Shown: in pieces, positions 10,142 to 19,967 of the stretch
How positions within the stretch are numbered: the stretch's first letter is position 1
How the letters are laid out: each line of letters opens with the position of its first letter
Assembly (NCBI GenBank): GCA_900169235.1
Contig: FWCC01000328.1
Span: 186,001 to 250,000 of the forward strand
DNA: 64,000 nucleotides
Direction of reading: 5' to 3'
Source: Zarea fungicola
Taxonomy: Eukaryota > Ascomycota > Sordariomycetes > Hypocreales > Cordycipitaceae
Translations under genes and position numbers: made by a program
Notes under the pieces: generated by a model
What the model was told of the DNA's origin: nothing
What the model saw: only the letters and a program-made list of their open reading frames with translations
Database searches by the model: none

Positions 10142-12202
10142 ATGCATCATTTGCCACTTTCAGTGCCGCTGGTGCTGCTTGCCGCTATTCCTTTTGGTTT
10201 GGCTGCCAATGGCTGCAATGCAGACAATTGCGCTCGCGCTGTAACGGGAACTCGTCGCGGTGATGCCTTTGTCACGAGTGCCAAGGCAGATTGCAGCAGC
10301 TTCATGACCAAGACGGTTACTGGTACAGCGGTGTAAGTGGCACACGCCGCCGACACGACAAAATTTTGGGACGATTTTGGAGACTAACAATAGAAAATAG
10401 CACAGTGACTAACACTATTACCATTACTGCCGCACCAAATGCTCCCACTGTTACGGTGGTCAAGCGCGACTTGACTGTGCCAGCGTATGCCTCTGCCTGC
10501 TCTGGTGCAAGCCATTATTCTAGTGCCTGTTCATGCTGGGGCATCACAGCCAATACAGTCACTGTCACTCCAGTATGGCTCTCAAAGAAGGACGAATTTG
10601 AAAAGTCATGCTAACTAATCTGCTTCTTTACAGACATCAGTCATTACAGCTACCATCACTGTTACCAAGACTCCTGAGCAGACTTATGTCCCACCTCTGC
10701 CCTCCTCATATGACGACTGCGTCTATAACCCAGCCAGCTCCGAGCCATTTGATCTATTGGATCCCACTAGTGCTCTGCCAATCATTAAGAATGGCAGCCT
10801 TGCCATGGTTGTGCAAGAGGTCACTGACCCATGGGTGCCGGTCCGCTACAAGACTGTGAAACCATCTGGCCTTTCGAATGGGTATTGTCGCCTTAACACC
10901 GCTTAACATACTTTTCATATTAACACTTTCTAGAATCTACGACGTACAATTGGTTGCTGACGGTGCAGCCCTTTACCTTGCAATCTACAAGTCAGGCAAG
11001 GTTGGGTTCGTTGGCACAAGGTACGTCAATAAGTGCGACACCATAGTTTGCAATCTTACTAACGCAAGTAGTTCGAATGGCCAAGGATACATTGGTGATG
11101 GCGACGATAAATATGTCACCTCCATCTTTTCCTTTACCTGCAGGGGCCGCCTCATCGCCGGCATTCCGGGCGGCGTCGAGTTTCACTTCTCCATCACCAC
11201 CGACCAGCGCGTCGTCGCCACGGCCGGTGGTGCTCTCCCCCACGCAACGAAGCGTGACATCCCCGTCCCCGACGGCTTCTACGTGATACCCGCCAACATC
11301 CCGGTGCCGCCTGCTGGCCAGCGCTGTCCCAATGGGCAGACCGCCGTTTCCAATGGCCTCAAGCCCACAGCCAACGGGTGCGGCGCCAAGGACGGCATCA
11401 AAGTACCCAACCTGACCTTTGGCCAGTGCTGCGACGGCCACGATATCTGCTATGGTACATGCTCGGAGGAGTTTAGCCCATGCAACAGCAAGTTTCTAGG
11501 GTGCATGGTACAGACGTGCCTGCCATTCGCGGGTATTCCGCAGCTGTTTCTGGCATGCAATGGGGCCGCGTCGACGTATTATCTCGCAGTGCAGTTTTTC
11601 GGGAAGAAGGCATTTGCGGCCGCGACAAAGGAGCTGTGTGATTGCAAATGCGATGATAAGACCAAGACGGCCTGTGCGGACAAGTGCGTCGATACGAGCA
11701 CAGATCCTGAGAACTGCGGAAGCTGCTACTTCCATGTGAGTTTTTCTTCTTTTCATTCTACCAGCCCTCCTTCAACTCTATGTTCGGATTTTCTTGGCTT
11801 TCTTCTTTCAACATTATAGCTTGACAACCCCCATCCAAAAACTAATATTTCTGGACATAGTGCCCTTCGGGTTCCTGCACCAACGGCGCCTGCTCATTCA
11901 ACTCGTGCAGCGGCAGTGTCTGCGGCGCCTTTGGTCCCTGCGGTCCTGGTGGAAACTGCATCTGTGCGTCAATTACGGGTGGCAAGGGATTCTGCGTCAA
12001 CGGACAGACGCCCTGCGCCGGCCTCGCGGGCTGCGGTACCAGCACGGACTGTCCACTGGGCAGCGTCTGCGCGGTGGGCACCTGCTGCGAGCGCAATGTC
12101 TGCATCTCGACTGATTTCTGCGGTGGTTTCAGTCAGCCGCAGAAGCGTGCCTGGGTAAATGCCACGATTGGCGAGCCCATGAGGTGGGTGGACGGCATGT
12201 AA
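10142..12202 (+). CDS. Secreted phospholipase A2-like protein with cysteine-rich tail, 567 aa
   Basis: Six exons: 10142-10332, 10401-10572, 10634-10881, 10934-11020, 11072-11735 and 11861-12202; they sum to exactly 568 codons. The N-terminus is a signal peptide (LPLSVPLVLLAAIPFGLAA). A Thr/Val-rich linker with a dibasic KR site follows, then a domain that includes YDVQLVADGAALYLAIYKSG. At residues 352-363 is CCDGHDICYGTC, the CCxxHDxCY calcium/catalytic signature of secreted phospholipase A2; H356 and D357 would form the catalytic dyad. The surrounding NGCG and CNSKFLGCMVQTC fit the conodipine-like branch. The last 115 residues are a Cys/Gly-rich array (CGAFGPCGPGGNCIC). The fourth intron (51 nt) keeps the frame, so retention would not break the protein. 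Phospholipid hydrolysis outside the cell is inferred; substrate and role are unknown. Confidence 0.82.
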
Positions 12203-12374
12203 GGCGGCTGGTATTTAAACACAGCCTTTATTAGACGCGATGCAGTAACTCCTAGAGAAGCTTATATTGAGAAGTTCCTATGCCTCTTTATCTAGCCTAA
12301 ACAGAAAGAAAACTTCACATTTTGTTTGTTCATTAGTAGTATTGCGTACTCTTCATGCCGCCATGGAGTCTTTC

Positions 12375-13022
12375 TCAAATGCAGATAGGTTCTGCACCCT
12401 CCTCGATGTAACCATGTGCCACAAAAATACGCTGCAGCAAATCCCGAATCCAGCCCTCCTTCCTCAAGTTATAATCCATAACTGTTTCGCTCACTTGATT
12501 TGTCGCATCTGCAGCCTCCCGTTTCACGCGCGCATACATGTCCCGATCATCGTCGTGTGTCCGCAGCCAATCCCGCATCAGCACATGCCGCACCACCTCT
12601 GGGCTGCCGGGGCCCCAGACATGGAGGTTGCACCAATTCTCGCTGTAAACTGCAAAGAAGCGGTGCTTGTACCAGCGCGGCTCGCGGTTCTTGAAGTGGA
12701 AGCCCTGGGCCTCGAGCGCAGGCACGTAGGAATCCTCATTGTCAATATCCGGAACCGTGAGGTCAATGTCGATGACGTCCTTGGCGGGCAGCCCAGGGAC
12801 GCTGGTAGAGCCAACATGCGTGACGATTAGGGCATCATCACCGAGAGCGGCGCGGATTTTGGCCTCGAGGGCTCGGAAGCGAGCTGGCCATTCAGGGTTT
12901 GGGTCGTGAATGGCCAAGGGCTGCTTTTCTCGCCTCACACCCACCCTTTCGACGAATTCGGGCTTGTAATCCCAATGTTTAACGATTTCTTCGACAGGTG
13001 CAGTAAGTGCCGTGGCCGACAT
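12375..13022 (-). CDS. GrpB/UPF0157 family protein, nucleotidyltransferase-like fold, 215 aa
   Basis: Intronless, 215 residues, within the usual size of the family. The core HVGSTSVPGLPAKDVIDIDL (about residues 90-109) matches the GrpB hallmark: a G-S-T-[SA]-V-x-G-x-xAK-x-x-D-I/D pattern resembling the metal site of pol-beta-type nucleotidyltransferases. The preceding DPNPEWPARFRALEAKI and the later RDWLRTHDDDRDMYARVK are also typical. The biochemical role of eukaryotic members is not established; a dephospho-CoA-kinase-associated domain in other organisms has this fold. It converges with the phospholipase-like gene (172 bp between stops). Cytosolic by appearance. Confidence 0.9.
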   Translation of the reverse strand: MSATALTAPVEEIVKHWDYKPEFVERVGVRREKQPLAIHDPNPEWPARFRALEAKIRAALGDDALIVTHVGSTSVPGLPAKDVIDIDLTVPDIDNEDSYVPALEAQGFHFKNREPRWYKHRFFAVYSENWCNLHVWGPGSPEVVRHVLMRDWLRTHDDDRDMYARVKREAADATNQVSETVMDYNLRKEGWIRDLLQRIFVAHGYIEEGAEPICI

Positions 13023-14151
13023 ATTTTCTTGTTTCTTGTTTCTTTCTTCTTGTCTAACTCTCTATTTCTGAATTGGTATGGTAGGCTCTTAGCGGCTTAG
13101 ATTGGCTCTTTTGATGAGTCGCTCGCAAGAATCCCGTCTGCCTTTGAGGTTGCAAGTGTTGAGTTTGTAGGTCCAACTCTCGGTAGACAGTTGCGAGACT
13201 CATGTATATATATCTTCAACTTACAAGCTGCCCTTCAAAACAGGAAAACGACAGGACCGGAACGAAGCTATCCCCGTTCAGCCGCGTGGAGCATCGTAAA
13301 CTCGGCGCTATCCAGAATGAGCACGCCGTTGACGATCCTTGCAAGGGGTGACTCATACAAGGACGCCATTTAGAAAAGCATAAATAGGCGGGACCGCCCA
13401 TGCCGACTTCTTTCTTCTTACATACATCAATCCAATACCAGTTGTGCTGTCAGACACTGGGGCCGACAAGAGCTGCAGCATGCCGTCGCGCTAGAACCGA
13501 TCCTCTTGCCTTTTTGGGCTCGCCGAGCGACTTTAGCCTTTGGCTTGGCTGGTAGCACCATTTTGATTCTGTCGCACAGCATGCCGATTTATTGTGTGGT
13601 TTTTTTTTTTCACGTTTGGGGACGAGAGGTTTGAGATGAGTCACGAATCGCTGACCCCCGAGGTTTCAACTGTCAAATCGCCTTTTCTTTCGGTATTTTG
13701 TCAATGCTAGCTGCAGGTATAGCATATAAGCAAACCGGTGGCCTTATCTTGGGGCAATTATGTTGGAGAGTTTCGTCCGTTGCCGAATCAGCTCAGCGAC
13801 GAGCTGAACTTTACCCAATCCCTAACGTGTAAAGCGACACGCAACAGATTCTCAATCTCACGGTTTACTTCGATTTACTTTTCATGCCGCCCTTACTGCT
13901 TTACATTTTTGTTCATCTCGACGGGATGGAGTTTTAGCCTGAGGATAATCTGGACTCTGTACTGGACACCCAGAGCTGTTAAACTTTGTTAAGCTTGTAG
14001 ATGGAAGCAAAGATGGACCAGAAATGAGTCGAGAATGAGCAAGTTGATGTCTCAGTTTGGCTCCATTCAACTTGGCACCACTAAACCGTCTCATCAGCTA
14101 ATATTTCTCAATTTGTGCTGCGGTGAACGTCATTTCCGTCACTCCTGAGCA
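13023..14151. other. Intergenic, 1.1 kb, no gene seen
   Basis: Between the GrpB start and the stop of the acetyltransferase gene. Only short frames without motifs. The right part should contain the 3' region of the acetyltransferase transcript. Confidence 0.5.
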
Positions 14152-15012
14152 CTAAACCCTAGACAAGCCGTTATAAGCCATCTCACAATATCCTCCCTCT
14201 GCCTTTCTCCACGCCTCATCTTTCCCCTTTACGCCAAGTCGCCAATCCATCACCATTTTCACCTCTCCAAAGTAATTTACATTCCCAACCTGTACAAAGC
14301 CCAGTTTCTCAAACAACGCGCGGCTTCCCTTGTTCCCCTGCTGAATCTTGACCATGAGTGCCCGCAGCGACTTTTTCTCTCCTTCTTGCGCATATTCTTG
14401 GAGAATTGCAGCAACGTTTGTTTGTAGATAGAGTAACAGACTTCGAACGGCAGATTCGCCATAACCTTGTCCGCGGTGCTCTTTTGCGGCAATCATGACG
14501 TCGACTTCGCCAATGAGGGAATTGCTGTTGGCGCTGGCGTCGTTTTCATCGCCATTATCCTCATCGTCGGCATAGAGAAAGAAATTGACGTCACCGACCA
14601 TGTTTTTATCAGCATCTTGATTTTGCGCTGTAATGGCTTTGGCCGTCTCTGTAGCAGGGATGAGCGGTTCGCATATGATAAAGGTGAGTTTGTCGGGCGA
14701 GGTGCGCCAGGACTGTTGGTTTTCGTATTCTTCTTCCAGAGTCATGGGCTCCGAGGCCGTAGCTTCTTGTATGTCCTTCAACGGGTATTAATTTCTACTT
14801 CTTGGGGGTGTAATTGTATGAGTGAGTGAGTGGCCGGAAAAGAGAGACGTACAGGATCCTGCATCCAGCTGTGGTATTTGACGACATGGTGTGCTTCATA
14901 CGGCACCAGCAGCGCCTTGGGGGCGGATATTGCTGGATACAAATTAGTACATATATGTCCTTCGTAAAAGTGAAACCACTTGTGTCGTACCTGTGTATTG
15001 ATTCACTCTCAT
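14152..15012 (-). CDS. N-acetyltransferase 9-like GNAT protein, 241 aa
   Basis: Three exons: 15012-14991 (22 nt), 14932-14853 (80 nt) and 14775-14152, closing to 242 codons. The first two exons supply the family N-terminus MRVNQYTAISAPKALLVPYE and YHSWMQDP, which a single-frame search misses. The conserved block ATASEPMTLEEEYENQQSW (about 47-65) is diagnostic of the NAT9 group. The GNAT acetyl-CoA loop is visible as EHRGQGYGESA, and LFEKLGFVQVG is motif B. NAT9-type proteins are proposed amino-terminal acetyltransferases; the substrate is uncertain. An acidic low-complexity insert (DDEDNGDENDASANSNS) sits before the acetyl-CoA motif and is probably a surface loop. Confidence 0.9.
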
Positions 15013-15326
15013 TTTGTGTGGTGATGGTCAGTCAATATTCGCCTCAAATTTGGCATCTACTAGTGAAGTGGATATCTCAGAAATGCAACTAACGAAGCAC
15101 CGAGCAGATGCCAAAACGGCCAACAATGTGACCCCCTTCGCAATGAGTCGAGAGAAGAGAGGTGGGCTGAGTTCTTGCGTAAAAGTTTTTCTGTATACCA
15201 AGAATTGAATGTCCAAATGGTTGCCTGCTTTTGATAATGTTTCCAACTATTCCTACATGATGTACAGCTATAAAAAAAAATACAACTAATAATACTACAA
15301 TGAGAAATCAAGTTCCTCTGGATATT

Positions 15327-17458
15327 TCAAATGTCCTCCTTCTTCAAAGGTGCCTGTACAGGCAGTTCCGTCTCCAAAAGCTTTGCAATCTGCTCTTCGC
15401 CCATCCTGGCCTCCATGGCCAGCAGCTCCACCATTTGGTTCATCTTGGACGTGGCTTTCTTCCCCAGGTAGCTCTGTAGCTGCTGCAACACCTCGGCGTC
15501 GGACACGTCCGCGCTGGCCATCGGCGGAAACAGCGTCAGATGCTTGTGCGCGCGGTCGTGATTTGACTTCACCTCATTGGCGGTCCCATAAGCATCGTCG
15601 GCGTCGGACTGGGCGAAGCGTACGGTGCGGCGAGAGGGTGACACACCCATCTCGTCAAGGAGACGCTTCATTTTGCCGGGCATGATAGGCTGCAGAAGAA
15701 TGGCCGCTATGCGGAGCGCTTCGGCACTGCGGTGGATCGTCCAGTTGAGGAGCAGACGCGACTGGGAGTCTGTGTTTTTGGTCAAGTGCCAGGGTTGCGT
15801 GTCGGTGATGAATCGGTTCGTCTAAAGTCATACGTTAGAAACAAGGGAGGAAAGTCACTACATTTCTTGCGAATTTAGAAAACGTACCTCTCGTAATAGC
15901 TCGTATGATTCACGGATGGCACCTGCGGTATTGTAATCTTGCATTTCCTTGGAGAAGCCGGCAGTTGCTTGCGCCAAGACTCCCTCGAGAGAAAAGTAGT
16001 GCGCAAATTTCGCATCATCTCGAAGCGCATCCAGCTTCTTGAATGCACCACTGTTGGATACCTCTACCGCCTCCTTTGTCGACCACTTGGCTGCCGACTT
16101 TGGCTTGGCGATTCTATAAAACAGATTACCGATGTTGGCCTGCAGTTCCTTGACGTAAACGGCCCCGATAATATCATTGGAATAGCTCATGTCCTTGCTG
16201 AAATTGCCATTGCGCATGAGAAAGTAACGCAGCGGGTCGACATCCCAGCGCTGCAGCGCAAAGACGGGATTCACGACGTTGCCAAGCGACTTTGACATTT
16301 TGCGGTTCGACATTGTCCAGTGGTTGTGACACAGGACCTGTCGGGCAGGAGGCAGGCCGAGCGCAATCAGGAGCGCCGGCCAGTAGATGGCGTGGAAGCG
16401 CAGAATGTCCTTGCCAACAATTTGCAGGGAGGCAGGCCAGATACCCATGTCCTCGCCTGGTGTCCGCCACTTGCTACCGTACCCTGCCTTGGTAATGTAG
16501 TTGATGAGGGCATCGATCCACACATAGATGGTTTGCGAAGGGTCTTCTGGATCTGAAATCCCCCAGTTGAGTCGCGAGACCGGCCGCGTGACGGAGAGGT
16601 CCTCAAGGTGATTCTCGACCCAGTTACGCACGTCCGCCATGCGCTCCGCCGGCTTCACCCACTCCGGGTTCTCGTCATAGAACTTGAGCAGCGCGTCCTT
16701 GTACTGAGTCAGCGGGAAGAACCATGTCTCCTCCTTAACCCACTCCACCTCGTTTTCAGACTCGACATTAATCATAATCTTCTTGCCCGTCTGGGGCACG
16801 ATGCTTGGCTGGACAAGGTCCTCTGGGTAGAAGCACTCGTCGCTGACGCAGTACCAGCCCTCGTGAGTACCCTTGTAGAGGCCGAGCTTACCGGGGAGGG
16901 TGTGCTTGAGCTGCAGCCAAAACTGGGCGACGGCGTCCTTGTGGTCCGGGTCGGTGGTGCGGATGAAGAAGTCGTTGGAGATGTCGGCGTCGTATGTGAG
17001 GCTGCGAAACTTGTCTGAGTTGAGGTCGCAAAAGGATTTGGGATCCATGCCCTCCTTGGTGGCGGCGCGCTGGATCTTCATGCCGTGCTCGTCGGTGCCA
17101 GTGCACAGGTAGGCTTCGCGGCCGTTGATCTGCTGCCATCGCTTGGCCACGTCGGCGAGGACGGTCGTGTAGAGATGACCAATATGGGGGGCTTCAACAG
17201 ATGTTAGATTGAATTTACCAGTGACCATTGGCCATTAATATGGATAAGCGTCTATTCTTGAACGAGCATACCGGAATTGACATAGAAGATGGGCGTCGTA
17301 ACGTAGAATGGCTTCTCTTTAGTTTGCGCCGAGCCATTCCAGCGGCGCGACGAGAGGCTGTTGGAATGGCAGCTGGGGCAGATCCATGCAGACTTTGAAA
17401 ATCGCTGCAATGGCCGTGATTGCAATCCCCTGAGGGTTTGCAAGCGGGTAAGCCTCAT
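15327..17458 (-). CDS. MSM1: Mitochondrial methionyl-tRNA synthetase, 661 aa
   Basis: Three exons: 17458-17272, 17191-15888 and 15821-15327, with introns of 80 and 66 nt, 662 codons. The N-terminus is basic and serine-rich without acids (MRLTRLQTLRGLQSRPLQRF), a mitochondrial targeting sequence. The class I signature is APHIGHLY (residues 63-70, spanning the first splice) and the second ATP loop is KMSKS at about 360-364. CTGTDEHGMKIQRAA and WYVWIDALINYI-like blocks are typical of MetRS. It charges mitochondrial tRNA-Met. The gene is head-to-head with the NTF2-like gene, only 285 bp apart. Confidence 0.95.
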
Positions 17459-17743
17459 GTTCTCTGCCGCTGCTTATTTCGGATGCAGTTTTGAAAAGTG
17501 TACAAGACTGTTGGCGTCGAGTGCTGTGCCACTAGGCAGTCGCTGTGGATCGGCACCGCCAGCCTGCGATGCCTGGCGCTGCCTGGTGGGACATGACAAG
17601 CAGTAACATCAAGCAAGGGCTTGCATCAGTGCGATTCACTCCTTCTACATCATGGTCGACGTTGCTATCCAGGAATTATAAGACAAAAAAAACGAACAAC
17701 CAGAACAAAAGAAAAGAAAATCAGCAATAAACATACCCTCAGT
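17459..17743. promoter_or_regulatory. Shared 285-bp promoter region of MSM1 and MTR2-like genes
   Basis: The two start codons diverge from this interval, so it must hold both promoters and both leaders. The MTR2 side is A-rich (AAAAAAAACGAACAACC). No TATA box is clear. Confidence 0.6.
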
Positions 17744-18327
17744 ATGAATAAATCAAATCTACCAGATGCGCATACTGAAGTGCAGGTCTCAAGCGAAGGT
17801 ATGAAGCAAACTTGAAAACATATACACTCCACGAGACCGCATGCACTGACATTCAAACCATAGCCGCCGACAACTTTGTCAACACATACTACCAGGCCGT
17901 CAACAGCAGGACCAGTCTCCAGGGCTTCTACGTCAACTCGTCGCCGCGGTACTCGATACCCGCCGACATTTCCGTCAACGGCGCTGTTGTCGCATTGCCC
18001 GCCGACTACTTCGCCCTCATCGGGGCCCAGGGCGACGGAGTCCGCTACGACGTCGAGTCGCTCGACGCGCATGTCATGAACCCGTCGTTCAAGTTTGGCA
18101 TGCCTGACAACGTCCACGACGCGGCCAAGGCCGAGCGCAACGGAAGCCGCATGAGCGTGGTGGTCACGGTGATTGGCCGCGTGCAGTTTGGCAAAGCTAA
18201 GGACTCGCTGCAAAAAATGTTCAACGAAACCTTTGTGCTTGTACCGAATTGGGACGCCATGGCGAGGAACCCGCCCCGCGGAGCCAAGAAGTGGCTCATC
18301 CTGTCGCAAAACTTTCGCGCTCTGTAG
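17744..18327 (+). CDS. MTR2: NTF2-like mRNA export cofactor (Mtr2/p15 type), 172 aa
   Basis: Two exons, 17744-17798 and 17864-18327, are joined over a 65-nt intron (GTATGA...CATAG, branch CACTGAC), giving 173 codons. The NTF2-like fold is recognisable: AADNFVNTYYQAVNSR as helix 1, LQGFYVNSS, YDVESLDAHVMNP as the central strand, then VVVTVIGRVQFG and ETFVLVPNWD, ending KKWLILSQNFRAL. In fungi this small protein pairs with the Mex67 NTF2-like domain to carry mRNA through nuclear pores. Length and end are normal for the family. The frame remains open for 69 more codons after the TAG stop. Confidence 0.82.
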
Positions 18328-19048
18328 AGCAGAGACGTGTCCAAGATGCGCCAGGAGGATGACAACGACGACGAGGAGGAGGAGGAGGAGGAGGAGGAGG
18401 AGGAGGACACGGGAAGGATGAGGCTGCGGAGCGAAAGTAGAAGACGGAAAGCTGCAGCGATGAATAGAGCGCGCAGGGCCGCCATTTCGAGGGATAGTGA
18501 GTCTGATTTTGATATGGAAAGAATTTATTTCCGCTAGATGGGTGCAAACGGCGTAACGATGAATTAAAGGGCTTTGCTTGAACACAATTTTCACCACCAT
18601 GGAAGTGGCGTTTTATTCCTCTATCTCTGCAATTAAAATAAGCTATCAAAGAATTCAAGAATGAGCTCAATGAAGAAAGTCTATAGCTTTGATTTGGATG
18701 TGTATGAGAGATCGCATGAGTACTGGACCTCTAGTATTGTCTCAGTGCGACAAGACATTATTCAGTATTTCAATAAATAGCCTCCTATACAGTTAATTAT
18801 TTTAATTATTTTAATTATTAATATGAATTTATCCCTCACATTTTGTCACTATTGCTGTGTCAGTAACCATACTCCTAGATTGACAGCAATGCCGGCGCCC
18901 CACAAATCCATCACCTTCTAACAATCTTACCCAATCAGCGTCCTCTAAAATTTAAAGCAACACCAAAGCCCGAGCATCACCACTTTGTCTGTCGTCTGAG
19001 GTTCCTCTCCATATCACAAATTTGCAGCTCCCAAAAGAGCCACTCACA
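18328..19048. other. Intergenic with GAG microsatellite and in-frame open extension
   Basis: The first 210 bases continue the MTR2-like frame beyond its TAG and encode a Glu-rich then Arg-rich segment ending at TAG 18535-18537. A (GAG)n tract occupies 18373-18407. At 18793-18819 a 9-base TTAATTATT-like unit repeats three times. No separate gene is supported; the last 100 bases are the promoter/leader of the bL34m gene. Confidence 0.5.
18373..18407 (+). repeat. GAG trinucleotide microsatellite
   Basis: About 35 bases of uninterrupted GAG/GGA repeat just 3' of the MTR2-like stop codon; in the continuing frame it encodes a run of glutamates. Confidence 0.9.
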
Positions 19049-19549
19049 ATGCAAGCCCTCACCCGACTAGCACGACCCGTGCTAACACGCACAAGCCTCC
19101 CTATAAGGTTCGTCTTTTTTCCCCTCTTGTCCAATTGGCCAATCGCTCCCGCCGTGCCGCTGGATGCCATGACGAAATCGGCGTTATGAAGCACAAGACT
19201 AACAACGAATCTCCGTAGAACCTTTACCACCCTCTCCCCCATTCGTCCTAGCATCTTTGCCAGCACAATTCGCCGACCAAACGCCATCACAAGCTTCACA
19301 CCCACACCGCCTACCACCGCAGCATCCGGCGTCGCGGCAGACATCGTCCCCACGTCGGCCATCACAGCGCATCCTGCCCTCGCGGGGGGTGTCGGCCAGA
19401 TCCGCTGCGGTCCGCGCAACACCATGAATGGTGCGACGAGGCTGGTGCAGAAGCGCCGTCATGGGTTCTTGAATCGCAAGCGCAGTCGTACGGGCCGAGC
19501 GATTCTCAAGAGGCGCAGGGCCAAGGGATGCACTCGTCTGGGATGCTAA
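19049..19549 (+). CDS. MRPL34: Mitochondrial large-subunit ribosomal protein bL34m, 129 aa
   Basis: Exons 19049-19107 and 19219-19549, intron 111 nt, 130 codons. The N-terminal 80 residues are Thr/Ser/Arg-rich (MQALTRLARPVLTRTSLPIR), a mitochondrial presequence plus variable linker. The final 45 residues are the bL34 domain: RLVQKRRHGFLNRKRSRTGR and ILKRRRAKGCTRLGC, with the family pattern KRxHGFxxRxxTxxGRxVLxRRRxKGRxxL. It binds 23S-like rRNA of the mitoribosome. The size is normal for a fungal bL34m. Confidence 0.94.
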
Positions 19550-19967
19550 AGTTGGAGTTGCTGGGCACAGGTACACAAATGGAGCAAGGAGGGGGGCATT
19601 ACCGTAACAAGAAGAACAACCAAAAAGGCGCTTCTACGTGTGAACGGCTGATTAAGTGGCTGTAGGAATGGAGAGCATGGTTGACGGCGCGCTCAGCTCC
19701 AGCGTGTTTGTAACATTTTACATGTCTGGCAAGAAGAGGAAAGAAGTATCTGCAACTGGATAAAGCCCAAACGCTGATACCGACCAAATCATAGACATTA
19801 TTGTATATTATCACAAATCAACATTTTAGCCAACTTTTATGTGCATTCTGATTCTGGCGTAGGTATCATCATGTTAGTTTCTTGGACCTTTTTGACCTTC
19901 CTGCCCAGCTCTCTCTCGTGAAAATCGTAATTGCAATATATACATGTATAGCGTAATAGAAAAAAAA
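19550..19967. other. Convergent intergenic region
   Basis: The 3' flanks of the bL34m gene and the beta-glucosidase meet here; only short frames without motifs are seen. Confidence 0.5.

Noticed and set aside
17665..18600. 311-codon minus-strand frame
   Set aside because: Antisense to the MTR2-like gene and its GAG repeat (poly-Leu from CTC); no family motifs.
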